DNA from: Bacilli bacterium
GTDB taxonomy: Bacteria; Bacillota_I; Bacilli_A; RFN20; CAG-826
Length of the DNA: 13,837 nt
Direction of reading: 5' to 3'
Assembly (NCBI GenBank): GCA_900767605.1
Contig: CAAFZT010000050.1
Location: forward strand, 1 to 13,837
Below, in pieces: positions 6,303-13,515 of this stretch. The notes beneath the pieces were generated by a model. The model did not search any database. It saw nothing but the letters and a program-made list of their open reading frames with translations, and was not told where the DNA came from. How positions within the stretch are numbered: position 1 is the stretch's first letter; every line of letters begins with the position of its first letter. The translations under genes were made by a program, and so were the position numbers.

Positions 6303-7922
6303 ATGAGCAAAAAGTTCTACATTTCCACCCCGATTTATTACCCGAGCGCATCGCCCCATTTGGGACACGCTTACTGCACGACCATGTGCGATGTCATCGC
6401 CAGGGGCAAAAGGCTCCGTGGCTATGACGTTTTCTTTGTCACCGGACTTGATGAGCACGGAATGAAGATTGAAAAAAACGCCGAAGCAAAAGGGATTACT
6501 CCCCAAGAATTTGTCGACGAAGTTTCTTTGAAATTCACCTCGCTTTGGAAAGCGATGGAAATCTCTAACGATGACTTTATCCGCACGACGGAACCTCGTC
6601 ACGTGGAGACGGTCCAAAAGATTTTCTCCCGGATGTTAAAGCAAGATGATATTTATCTTTCTTCCTATACTGGCTGGTATTGCGTCCATGAAGAATCCTT
6701 CTGGACGGAGACTCAAGTCGAAAAAGATGAAGAAGGACATGTTCTTTGTCCCGAATGCCGCCGCCCCGTGGAACAAGCTTCCGAAGAAGCCTATTTCTAC
6801 CGCTGCTCCAAATACACGCCGTTCCTGCTTGATTTCTATGAAAAGAACCCGACTTTCATCACTCCGGAATCCCGCAAGAACGAGATGATCAACACCTTCA
6901 TTAAACCGGGTCTTCAAGACCTTTGCGTTTCTAGAACTTCCTTTACCTGGGGGATCCCCGTGATGGAGAACCCCAAGCATGTGGTCTACGTTTGGCTCGA
7001 TGCTTTGACCAATTACATCACCTGCCTTGGCTATCTTCAAAAAGACGATTCTCGGTTCCAGTATTTCTGGAACGACCCCGAGACTGAAATCGTTCACGTT
7101 ATCGGCGCGGATATCACCCGCTTCCATACCATCTATTGGCCGATGTTCCTCCGTTCTTTGGATTTAAGGGAACCCAATCGCGTTTTCGTCCACGGCTTGC
7201 TCATGATGAAAGACGGCAAGATGAGCAAATCGAAAGGAAATGCCATCTCCGCTTACCCCCTTATCGAACGTTATGGTGTGGATGCCGTCCGTTATTACCT
7301 CGTCAGTGAAGTCCCCTTTGGAGAAAACGGAACCTTCACCCCAGAACAATTCGTCATGCGTATCAACCAAGATTTGGCCAATAACCTCGGCAATTTGCTT
7401 AACCGCACCGTGTCGATGATTTCCAAATACTTTAACGGAGTCATCCCGTCTTTGAAAAAAGGAGTCAATCCTACCGACAAGGAACTCGAAGACCTCTGCG
7501 AATCCACGATTTCTGAATACGAGAAACTGAATGACGACTTGGCCGTTACCGAAGCGTATGAAAAGGTCATGGGCTTAGTGGGACGCGCGAATAAATACAT
7601 CGAAGAAACCGCGCCTTGGGCTTTGGCCAAAGACCCGGAGAAGGTCACGAATCTAGAATCCGTCATGGCTCACCTTGCCTATGTTTTATTTGTTGCCGGA
7701 TTGCTTTTAAAACCGATTTTGGTTCATAAATCGGATGCGATTTTCGCTTCCCTTGGCTTAACCAAAGAAGAATGTGTTTATGCCAATATCCACGATGAAA
7801 ACATCGTTGCAGGCAAAACCGTTTGCAAAGGCGAACAGCTCTTCCCCCGTTTGGATCAAGAAAAGGAAATTGCCGCCATCACGGAGATGATGAACGGACC
7901 CAAAGAGAAAGTAGCCGCCTAA
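6303..7922 (+). CDS. metG: Methionyl-tRNA synthetase, short form
   Basis: The 539-residue protein charges tRNA-Met with methionine in the cytoplasm. The class I signature H-L-G-H is at residues 19-22 and K-M-S-K-S at 306-310. The connective-peptide zinc knuckle is partly degenerate: Cys127, Cys149 and Cys152 are present, but the usual partner of Cys127 is replaced within C-V-H-E. The C-terminal EMAPII-like tRNA-binding domain of long Bacillus-type MetG (about 660 residues) is absent; the protein stops after the anticodon-binding helical domain. The start is supported by TTAGGAG 8 nt upstream. It is the first gene of an operon with rlmD, whose ATG overlaps its stop by one base. Confidence 0.96.
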   Translation: MSKKFYISTPIYYPSASPHLGHAYCTTMCDVIARGKRLRGYDVFFVTGLDEHGMKIEKNAEAKGITPQEFVDEVSLKFTSLWKAMEISNDDFIRTTEPRHVETVQKIFSRMLKQDDIYLSSYTGWYCVHEESFWTETQVEKDEEGHVLCPECRRPVEQASEEAYFYRCSKYTPFLLDFYEKNPTFITPESRKNEMINTFIKPGLQDLCVSRTSFTWGIPVMENPKHVVYVWLDALTNYITCLGYLQKDDSRFQYFWNDPETEIVHVIGADITRFHTIYWPMFLRSLDLREPNRVFVHGLLMMKDGKMSKSKGNAISAYPLIERYGVDAVRYYLVSEVPFGENGTFTPEQFVMRINQDLANNLGNLLNRTVSMISKYFNGVIPSLKKGVNPTDKELEDLCESTISEYEKLNDDLAVTEAYEKVMGLVGRANKYIEETAPWALAKDPEKVTNLESVMAHLAYVLFVAGLLLKPILVHKSDAIFASLGLTKEECVYANIHDENIVAGKTVCKGEQLFPRLDQEKEIAAITEMMNGPKEKVAA

Positions 7923-9286
7923 TGAAGAATTCGTTCCAACACGTTACTTTTACTGCCACCTGTTCCGATTTGACCTATGAAGGACTTGGAGTAGTCCGAA
8001 ACGGCAAAGAGGTTTTCTTTGTCCCCGGACTATTTCCAGGAGATGAAGCGGAAATCGAATCGGCTTATCGCCGTGCAGGCCAATCCTATGGCCAAATCAA
8101 ACGCCTGATTAAAAAATCGCCCCATCGCATCGAGCCGCGTTGCAAGATTTGCTCTTCTTGCGGGGGGTGTGTCTTTCAACAACTTGACTACCCCTCTCAA
8201 CTGGAATTTAAGTCCAAGAAGGTGAAGGAGCAGTTCCGTAAAGTCGGGCACATGGACGTGGACGTCCTGCCGACTTTGGGTATGGAAACCCCTTATTTTT
8301 ACCGTAATAAGATTCAAATGCCCTTATGCAAGGATCGACGCGGCAATATCTATAGTGGCTTCTACAAAACGGGAACCCATGTCTTAGTTCCCGTCCAAAA
8401 ATGCTTTATTGAAGACGAGCGGGCAGAGAAGATTCTCAATCAAATCAAAGACCTCATGAAATCCATGAGGATTGAACCCTATATTGAAGATGAACGTTAT
8501 GGCGTCGTCCGTCATATCTTGATTCGCACCTCCAAACACTTTGACCAAATCATGGTGGTGCTCGTCACTAACGTGGATTCTTTCCCTAGCCGTAATAACT
8601 TCGTGAAAGCCATCGTGAAGCGTTGCCCCGAGGTCACCACCATCGTTCAAAACATCAATTCCAGGGCGACCAATGTCATCTTGGGAGAACGGGAACGTGT
8701 CTTATATGGCAAGGGCTACATCGAAGACCTTCTTTGCGGCGTGCACTTCCGCATCTCCTCCAAGTCTTTTTACCAAACCAACCCCGTCATGACGGAAGTC
8801 CTTTATGGCAAAGCCATGGAAGCGGCCCGTCTAACCAAAGACGATGTTGTTTTTGATGCTTATTCAGGAATTGGAACGATTGGGATGGTTGCTTCTAAAT
8901 ATTGTGGCAGGGTCATATCCGTTGAAATCGTCAAAGAAGCGGTACGTGATGGCATCCTCAATGCCAAGTTTAATCATATTGATAATTTTGAAATGTATTG
9001 CGACGATGCCTCCGACTTTATGGTGCGCATGGCCCAAAAGAAGGAACACGTGGATGTGTTATTCATGGATCCGCCCCGTAAAGGAAGCGACAAACGATTC
9101 CTGGATGCCTTATTGAAATTACGCCCCTCTCGGGTTGTATACGTTTCTTGCGATTGTTCTACTTTGGCCCGAGACGTCAGTTATATTCAAAAGAGCTATC
9201 AAGTCGAATCGATTCAGCCTGTGGATATGTTTCCCCAGACGGCACATGTTGAGACTATAGTTGCACTGACGAGGAAAAACGCCTAA
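7922..9286 (+). CDS. rlmD: 23S rRNA (uracil-C5)-methyltransferase, RlmD/RumA family
   Basis: The 454-residue enzyme uses S-adenosylmethionine to form m5U in 23S rRNA. An N-terminal TRAM-like domain (about 5-65) is followed by the Fe-S cluster cysteines C-K-I-C-S-S-C-G-G-C (74-83) and a distal Cys161. The Rossmann methyltransferase domain has D-A-Y-S-G-I-G-T (312-319), D-P-P-R-K-G (383-388), and the catalytic Cys410 in Y-V-S-C-D-C-S-T-L-A-R-D. In Bacillota a single such enzyme (RlmCD) can modify both U747 and U1939. I chose ATG 7922 over an upstream in-frame start inside metG because TRAM homology begins here and the TAATG overlap suggests re-initiation. Its 3' end, H-V-E-T-I-V to the stop, is repeated twice downstream and looks like an integration site. 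Confidence 0.93.
   Translation: MKNSFQHVTFTATCSDLTYEGLGVVRNGKEVFFVPGLFPGDEAEIESAYRRAGQSYGQIKRLIKKSPHRIEPRCKICSSCGGCVFQQLDYPSQLEFKSKKVKEQFRKVGHMDVDVLPTLGMETPYFYRNKIQMPLCKDRRGNIYSGFYKTGTHVLVPVQKCFIEDERAEKILNQIKDLMKSMRIEPYIEDERYGVVRHILIRTSKHFDQIMVVLVTNVDSFPSRNNFVKAIVKRCPEVTTIVQNINSRATNVILGERERVLYGKGYIEDLLCGVHFRISSKSFYQTNPVMTEVLYGKAMEAARLTKDDVVFDAYSGIGTIGMVASKYCGRVISVEIVKEAVRDGILNAKFNHIDNFEMYCDDASDFMVRMAQKKEHVDVLFMDPPRKGSDKRFLDALLKLRPSRVVYVSCDCSTLARDVSYIQKSYQVESIQPVDMFPQTAHVETIVALTRKNA
9223..9260 (+). other. Putative attachment site within the rlmD 3' end
   Basis: This segment encodes D-M-F-P-Q-T-A-H-V-E-T-I. Its right half (CATGTTGAGACT, 9245-9256) recurs exactly at 12099-12110 and, diverged, at 13619-13630. 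Its left half (GATATGTTTCCCCA, 9223-9236) recurs exactly in inverted orientation at 9414-9427. Split reuse of two halves is what a site-specific recombination core would leave. The 3' ends of rum/rumA-type genes are known integration sites of streptococcal ICEs; applying that here is inference. Confidence 0.55.
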
Positions 9287-9329
9287 AAAGGCCTGAAATA
9301 ACGTCAAAATCGACATATTTTAGATAACG

Positions 9330-9358
9330 GAGAGGCGATGAACCTCTCTTTTTTCTTT
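9330..9358 (+). terminator. Rho-independent terminator after rlmD
   Basis: GAGAGG (9330-9335) and CCTCTC (9343-9348) pair perfectly around a 7-nt loop and are followed by TTTTTTCTTT. Confidence 0.9.
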
Positions 9359-9592
9359 GCCGAAAATCGGTTTGGAAACTTCCGAAAACGAAGAAAAACG
9401 GCTTTTACTAGTATGGGGAAACATATCTACACCCCCAATGTCTTGTACAGGTAACTCGTATGCACACTTGGCTTTGCGGGAACATATCGAATATTGTCTA
9501 ACGCTTGATAACGTTAATAATAGGATTTGCGAACAAACGCCATGGCGGATAAGCAAAACCTATATATTCTTTAAAATTTGTGGTAGATAATT
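9359..9592. other. Non-coding left flank of the accessory island, with inverted rlmD-site fragments
   Basis: I find no convincing gene here. Read on the minus strand, 9430-9411 encodes V-D-M-F-P-H-T and matches the rlmD segment at 9220-9239 at 18 of 20 bases. A second minus-strand fragment at 9488-9471 encodes D-M-F-P-Q-S. Both stop matching where the repeated H-V-E-T halves would begin. A minus-strand open frame spans part of the region but lacks a ribosome binding site and recognisable protein features. Confidence 0.4.
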
Positions 9593-9937
9593 GGCTCTAT
9601 AACTTCTATGGTGGTTGAGATTTTCGACCAACCACCTCGATTGTTATAGATTCCGATGGTTTCCGATAAAAGTAAATGCCTCATTTGGGACGTTTGGCTC
9701 ATTCAATATCCACGGTTTGGGGCCGCACAAGGCAAAAAGCCGCGAACGCCACTTATAGACGCTGCAATTTTGAAAGGATCTGGGAGTTCTTTTCCTCATA
9801 GGTTGGGGCACGAGAAGATATAAAGGGCACCCGTTTGGATGCCCTGTTCGCTCAACCACCTTGCGGTTATAGTTTTGGTCAGCTGCTTTCCACAGAACCA
9901 CCTTAAACCACCATAGAAGTTATAGAGCCAGATAATT
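9585..9937. repeat. 8-bp target site duplication AGATAATT flanking the MITE
   Basis: AGATAATT occurs exactly at 9585-9592 and 9930-9937, directly touching both ends of the inverted-repeat element. Eight-base duplications are the rule for ISL3-family transposition. Confidence 0.9.
9593..9929. mobile_element. 337-bp ISL3-type MITE
   Basis: The element is bounded by perfect 24-bp terminal inverted repeats, 9593-9616 (beginning GGCTCTATAACTTC) and 9906-9929. The GGCTCT tip and 8-bp target duplication match ISL3-family ends. It is far too small for a transposase, so it must be mobilised in trans. Inside are subterminal motifs related to the ends: AACCACC followed 7 nt later by TTATAG at 9630-9649, a similar copy at 9854-9872, and a bare AACCACC at 9896-9902. 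The first pairs with the left terminus as GGTGGTTG/CAACCACC. A hairpin AGGGCA/TGCCCT lies at 9824-9845. A minus-strand frame of 85 codons fills much of it but resembles no protein I know. Confidence 0.9.
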
Positions 9938-10026
9938 TTGCCAACTTTCTTCGTTCTCAAAAACTGGACATGGTGTTCTCAAAAGTCAGAATACCCATTC
10001 GAACAAAATATTAGTGCTTAGAAGTT

Positions 10027-10076
10027 TTTGCTGCCGGCAAACATTCTTTGACTGCTGATAGCAAATATGATATAAT
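10027..10076 (+). promoter_or_regulatory. Strong promoter of the nuclease-XRE operon with dyads
   Basis: TTGACT (10048-10053), a 17-bp spacer and a perfect TATAAT (10071-10076) predict a start near 10083. A short dyad TGCT-GAT-AGCA (10053-10063) lies in the spacer, and TTTGC/GCAAA (10027-10041) lies just upstream of the -35. Either could be an operator for the XRE protein encoded at 11169; that link is inference. Confidence 0.72.
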
Positions 10077-10102
10077 CTTATGTGAAGAAAGGTGGTGAAC
10101 AA

Positions 10103-11179
10103 ATGAGCGATAAGATTTTAATTATTCAAGATGAAGGATATAAAAAATGGATATCTGAATTAAAACAAAGATACAAAATATCCCAGATTAAGGCAGCCGT
10201 GAAGGTTAATAGCGAATTGCTACATTTTTATTGGTTGCTAGGAAGGGATATTGCCATCTTGTATAAAAAAGCACTATGGGGCAGTTCATTTTATGATTCG
10301 CTTGCAAAAGATTTGCAAGATGCATTCCCGGATTCTAAGGGTTTTTCACCGCGCAATCTTCGCTATATGAAGAAATTTTATTGTCTTTTTAGCGAACAGA
10401 ACGCAAGCAATGATAATGCCGTAAGTGGTAATCGTGAAATTTTGCCCCAAGTTGGTGCAAAAATATTTGACATTCCATGGAATCACATAAAAGCAATCAT
10501 GGATAAGTGTGATGAAGATTCGAATATGGCTATGTTTTACATCGACGAAACAATAAAAAACAATTGGTCAAGGGCCGTTCTTCTGAATTTCTTGGATACT
10601 AATCTTTATGAAAGACAAGGCAAAGCAATTTCAAATTTTGAGGCGTCATTACCAAAAGCAGGCAGCGCTTTAGCCCAAGAAATCACTAAAGATCCATATA
10701 ATTTCGATTTTTTGACTATTAGAGAAGATTATGATGAATCCGAGTTAAAGAAAGCGTTGATCAACAACATCCAAAAATTCTTGCTTGAATTAGGAACGGG
10801 ATTCGCGTTTGTTGGGAAAGAATACAGGCTTTCCGTCGGAGATACCGAGCAATTTACTGATTTGCTTTTCTATAACATTAGAATCCATGCTTATGTAGTT
10901 ATTGAAGTTAAAATAACTGAGTTTGAACCATCATATGTAGGTCAATTAGGTACTTATTGTGTTGCTGTAGATCATATACTTAAATCCGAAAAAGACGAGA
11001 AGACGATAGGCCTTCTTGTCTGCAAACACAAAGATGATGTTGTCGCTAAATATGCATTGGAATCCTCTTCTCAGCCAATCGGTGTTTCGGCTTATCAATT
11101 ATCGAATTTGATTCCGGAAGATTTCAAAAGCAGCCTTCCGACTATTGAGGAGATCGAGGCTGAACTAAATGAAAAATAA
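10103..11179 (+). CDS. YhcG/DUF1016-family PD-(D/E)xK nuclease
   Basis: The 358-residue protein has the DUF1016 N-terminal helical domain (about 10-180; hallmarks H-F-Y-W-L-L-G-R-D-I, G-F-S-P-R-N-L-R-Y-M) and the YhcG nuclease domain (about 195-345). Candidate catalytic residues are Asp253 (F-T-D-L-L-F-Y) and Glu268/Lys270 (I-E-V-K), with Gln281 nearby, all intact. Such proteins often sit in defence islands and beside type I restriction genes; their substrate is not settled. I use ATG 10103, after GAAAGGTGG, because an in-frame GTG at 10082 falls at or before the predicted transcription start. Base usage is AT-richer than metG/rlmD, indicating acquisition. The gene overlaps the XRE gene by 11 bp. 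Confidence 0.88.
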   Translation: MSDKILIIQDEGYKKWISELKQRYKISQIKAAVKVNSELLHFYWLLGRDIAILYKKALWGSSFYDSLAKDLQDAFPDSKGFSPRNLRYMKKFYCLFSEQNASNDNAVSGNREILPQVGAKIFDIPWNHIKAIMDKCDEDSNMAMFYIDETIKNNWSRAVLLNFLDTNLYERQGKAISNFEASLPKAGSALAQEITKDPYNFDFLTIREDYDESELKKALINNIQKFLLELGTGFAFVGKEYRLSVGDTEQFTDLLFYNIRIHAYVVIEVKITEFEPSYVGQLGTYCVAVDHILKSEKDEKTIGLLVCKHKDDVVAKYALESSSQPIGVSAYQLSNLIPEDFKSSLPTIEEIEAELNEK

Positions 11180-11423
11180 GGGAAACGAAATAATCAAATC
11201 GAGGCAAAGTGATTTGATTTCTCAATTAAAAAATAAAAGAAAACAATTGGGGTATACACAGCGAGAAGCCGCAGAAAAAGCAGGAATACCGCAATCGGCT
11301 TTGGCTCGATTAGAGTCGGGGTCCTTATCTCCGCGATTGGACACATTGATAAACCTTGAACTTGTCCTTGGACTAAAAATGACATTTATTGCAGATGGAC
11401 ATTCTGATGTTCGAAAACGTTAA
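11169..11423 (+). CDS. XRE-family HTH regulator or antitoxin-like partner
   Basis: The 84-residue protein is almost entirely one Cro/C1-type helix-turn-helix domain: L-K-N-K-R-K-Q-L-G-Y-T-Q-R-E-A-A-E-K-A-G-I-P-Q-S-A-L-A-R-L-E-S across about 20-50, then the typical P-R-L-D-T-L-I-N-L segment. GAGG lies 9 nt before its ATG. It starts inside the nuclease gene, in a different frame, so the two are co-transcribed and probably translationally coupled. It likely represses its own operon; the nuclease-first, XRE-second order resembles HigBA-type modules, but antitoxin activity is inference. Its stop is about 40 bp before the remnant that follows. Confidence 0.85.
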   Translation: MKNKGNEIIKSRQSDLISQLKNKRKQLGYTQREAAEKAGIPQSALARLESGSLSPRLDTLINLELVLGLKMTFIADGHSDVRKR

Positions 11424-11463
11424 TAATATGGTTTGGATACCCGGCTTCAGGGGCGTCAGATAA

Positions 11464-11871
11464 ATAAGGATTGGCTCAAGCAGAGAAAAGCTGTCCAAGA
11501 TATTCCTTCAGCTCCATATCAGCGAGAAATCGGGAAGAGGCGTTCCAAAGATTGTCGAAACTTATGGACAGAAGGCAATCTCCTTCAATGAGAACTCCAT
11601 CGTGGTCACGATCCCCTTCAATTGGATCAACGTGGTTGGGAATAAAGTTGGGAATAAAGTTGGGAATAAAAATGATGCACGGCTGACGCCAAACGGGATA
11701 AGGATGGTTTCGGAAATCAGAAACAACCCGAATATCACCTCAAGCCAGCTCGCAAGCATTCTCGGCATAAGTACGACCGCCATTGAGAAGAACATCAGCT
11801 ATCTCAAGGATAACGGGTATATCGAAAGAATAGGCTCTAACAAAACAGGGTATTGGAAAGTCAAAGACTGA
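11464..11871 (+). pseudogene. 3' remnant of an AlbA_2/HATPase_c_4-type ATP-binding regulator
   Basis: The frame is open from after a TAA at 11461-11463 to the TGA at 11869-11871. It reads I-S-E-K-S-G-R-G-V-P-K-I-V-E-T-Y-G and E-N-S-I-V-V-T-I-P-F, the last part of the HATPase_c_4 domain in predicted AlbA_2/divergent-AAA transcriptional regulators of about 400-550 residues. A repetitive linker (V-G-N-K three times) and a C-terminal winged-helix (about 11680-11865; I-T-S-S-Q-L-A-S-I-L-G-I-S) follow. The N-terminal DNA/ATP-binding part is missing and no start with a ribosome binding site exists. A shortened protein from GTG 11602 is possible but unsupported. Composition differs from the AT-rich genes on both sides, so this is an older layer. 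Confidence 0.72.
11635..11670 (+). repeat. 12-bp tandem repeat x3 inside the remnant
   Basis: GTTGGGAATAAA is repeated three times without mismatch (11635-11646, 11647-11658, 11659-11670), encoding V-G-N-K each time. Unit length is a multiple of three, so copy changes keep the frame and only alter linker length. Confidence 0.95.
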
Positions 11872-12095
11872 TTGTTTGGGAGTTTGATAGAGAAAGTCAA
11901 ACACCATCATCTTGTGGCGACGCTTTGAGTGAATTCATATCTTCTATGGGATTTATGAGAAAGACATATCAACCTCATAGTTTTCTAATGAGGTAGTTGC
12001 CTTTTACCTGTTGCACCGTCCGTCATACAGGTCTACAAAAGAGGCCGACTTCATAGCTTTGGCTGTATTTGGGACATGTTTTTTGAGGCAAGATT
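11872..12095. other. Intergenic stretch with no recognisable gene
   Basis: I see no supportable gene. An imperfect hairpin CAACCTCAT/ATGAGG-TA-GTTG lies at about 11971-12000. GACATGTTTTTTGAGGC (12073-12089) loosely resembles the left half of the rlmD site and sits just before the repeated H-V-E-T half. Confidence 0.45.
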
Positions 12096-12140
12096 ATGCA
12101 TGTTGAGACTGTTGTGTCGCTAAGTCGTAAAAACGGGTGA
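12096..12140 (+). repeat. Orphan rlmD 3'-end copy (attachment-site-like), junction of unit 1 and unit 2
   Basis: The segment reads M-H-V-E-T-V-V-S-L-S-R-K-N-G and TGA, matching the rlmD terminus H-V-E-T-I-V-A-L-T-R-K-N-A. CATGTTGAGACT (12099-12110) is identical to 9245-9256. Similarity continues beyond the stop (AAAAAGGCC in both). No methyltransferase coding sequence precedes it. This is the pattern expected of an attR or of a displaced chromosomal gene end. Confidence 0.75.
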
Positions 12141-12168
12141 AAAAGGCCAAAAATTGATAAAAATTGAC

Positions 12169-12210
12169 GGGTTTCCTTCTTTCTAAAAATGAGGGAAATC
12201 CTCTTTTTTT
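12169..12210 (+). terminator. Terminator downstream of the orphan rlmD tail
   Basis: GGGTTTCC (12169-12176) pairs with GGAAATCC (12194-12201), with one G-U, and is followed by TCTTTTTTT. It occupies the same relative place as the true rlmD terminator, suggesting the tail and terminator travelled together. Confidence 0.7.
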
Positions 12211-12348
12211 GATGTCACCAGTATGCGAATAAACCAGCAAGAACGTTGAACCTGATAATATGAATCTTGAAAACGTGGGTTTATGCGGGACTATGTGTAT
12301 TAGAAACACCATTACAAAGCGAACGAATTATCTATTTATGCGTTACTG

Positions 12349-12410
12349 AAAATTCTAAGAGAGTATCGCGAGTCTTGGGTAACGCAGGATTCGCGATATT
12401 CTCTTTTATT
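12349..12410. repeat. Long hairpin upstream of fic, half-repeated after fic
   Basis: GAGAGTATCGCGA (12359-12371) and TCGCGATATTCTC (12391-12403) form a 13-bp stem with one G-U, extendable by two A-T pairs, and TTTT follows. It can act as a terminator insulating the fic promoter from upstream transcription. The left arm and loop (12349-12392) recur with few differences at 13735-13776. Confidence 0.75.
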
Positions 12411-12450
12411 GCCTAAATATCGTTGTTTACTGCCTAATATAAGATATAAT
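12411..12450 (+). promoter_or_regulatory. fic promoter with a tandem GCCTAA(A)TAT motif
   Basis: TTGTTT (12423-12428), a 16-bp spacer and TATAAT (12445-12450) predict a start near 12457. GCCTAAATAT (12411-12420) and GCCTAATAT (12432-12440) are direct repeats 21 bp apart, two helical turns, so they could be operator half-sites for the winged-helix domain of Fic. That role is a guess. Confidence 0.55.
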
Positions 12451-12474
12451 TTAAGCAGAAAAGAGAAATCATTA

Positions 12475-13515
12475 ATGAGAAAATTCGATTATTCGTTTTT
12501 AGAAAACCAAGTCCCCGCTAGATTGCTGAATTTAACAGCAATTATTTATGATATCAAAGGTAAAGAAAGTGTTCGTTTACATGATAATCCTAAACTTTTT
12601 AAAAAATTAAAAGAAAAGGCCATTAGAGATTCTATTAAAGGAAGCAACGCTATTGAGAATATTCATACAACGGAAAAACGTATTAACGAGATTGCTGCCG
12701 GTGATAATAATGCTTTCACACATCCTGAAAAAGAAATCATTGGTTATAGAAATGTTCTTAATGATATCCATGCTTTTAATGAAAGAATCATTTTTGATAA
12801 AACCACAATATTATCTCTTCATAAACAATTGTTAGATGTCGCTAAAAGCGAGAACAGGGGTCAATTCAAAAAAGAACCAAACTTTATCAGCGAAACAAGA
12901 AATGGCAAAAAATATGTTGTTTTTATTCCTGTGGCTCCGAAAGATGTCGCAGAATCAATTGATCAAATGCTAATTGCTTTTAATGAAGCAAGCCACAATC
13001 CAAACATCAATCCATTATTGTTAATTTCGTGTTTTATCTTAGATTTTCTTTGTGTTCACCCATTTGATGATGGAAACGGAAGAATGTCTAGATTGTTAAC
13101 GTTATTGCTACTTTATAAACGTGGATTTGATATCGGAAGATTTATTTCCATTGAAAATATGATTAATGAAAACAAAGGAGAATATTACCGTACCCTTCTA
13201 GAATCATCTATAAATTGGCAAGATAACAAAAACAATTATGAACCATTTATGCTGTACATGATTCAAATCCTCTATGAATGCTATACCAAATTAGATGAGA
13301 ATATCTTTTCTCAAATCGATAAGAAATTATCAAAGACAGAAAGAATAGAAGTGCTTTTGCTAAATGCTTTTGTACCTATTTCCAAAAAAGGAATACAAGA
13401 TCAGCTCCCGGATGTAAGTGAACAATTAATTGAGATGGTTTTAGCCAAATTACTTAAAGAAGGAAAAATAATTAAAATCGGTACATATAAAGATGCGATG
13501 TATTATCGTAATTAG
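12475..13515 (+). CDS. Fic-domain AMP-transferase with internal inhibitory motif
   Basis: The 346-residue protein has a Fic_N-like N-terminus, a Fic core and a C-terminal winged helix (about 283-345). The active-site loop H-P-F-D-D-G-N-G-R-M-S-R is at 195-206 with catalytic His195 intact, so it should transfer AMP (or another nucleotide) to a hydroxyl of a target protein. S-N-A-I-E-N (57-62) fits the [S/T]xxxE[G/N] inhibitory motif, placing it in class II, where Glu61 would block ATP binding. I use ATG 12475 (M-R-K-F-D-Y) because an upstream in-frame ATG at 12409 precedes the promoter. The ribosome binding site is weak (AAAGAGA). It is a single gene, AT-rich, clearly acquired. Target unknown. 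Confidence 0.92.
   Translation: MRKFDYSFLENQVPARLLNLTAIIYDIKGKESVRLHDNPKLFKKLKEKAIRDSIKGSNAIENIHTTEKRINEIAAGDNNAFTHPEKEIIGYRNVLNDIHAFNERIIFDKTTILSLHKQLLDVAKSENRGQFKKEPNFISETRNGKKYVVFIPVAPKDVAESIDQMLIAFNEASHNPNINPLLLISCFILDFLCVHPFDDGNGRMSRLLTLLLLYKRGFDIGRFISIENMINENKGEYYRTLLESSINWQDNKNNYEPFMLYMIQILYECYTKLDENIFSQIDKKLSKTERIEVLLLNAFVPISKKGIQDQLPDVSEQLIEMVLAKLLKEGKIIKIGTYKDAMYYRN

Noticed and set aside
6185..6310. Longer N-terminus for the minus-strand glycosyltransferase
   Set aside because: It would run through the promoter region and into metG; the GT-B fold starts at M-K-K-I-F-W at 6184.
7823..7921. Earlier in-frame start for rlmD inside metG
   Set aside because: The added residues are arginine-rich shadow of metG; TRAM homology starts at the ATG at 7922, which overlaps the metG stop.
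9644..9901. Minus-strand 85-codon frame inside the MITE
   Set aside because: It is contained in the non-autonomous element, has no ribosome binding site and matches no transposase motif I know.
9953..9984. GTTCTCAAAA direct repeat (9953-9962 and 9975-9984) as an origin iteron or operator
   Set aside because: Only two copies, 22 bp apart, about 65 bp upstream of the nearest -35; too little to assign a function.
10082..10102. GTG start for the YhcG-like gene
   Set aside because: It coincides with the predicted transcription start, while ATG 10103 has a proper ribosome binding site.
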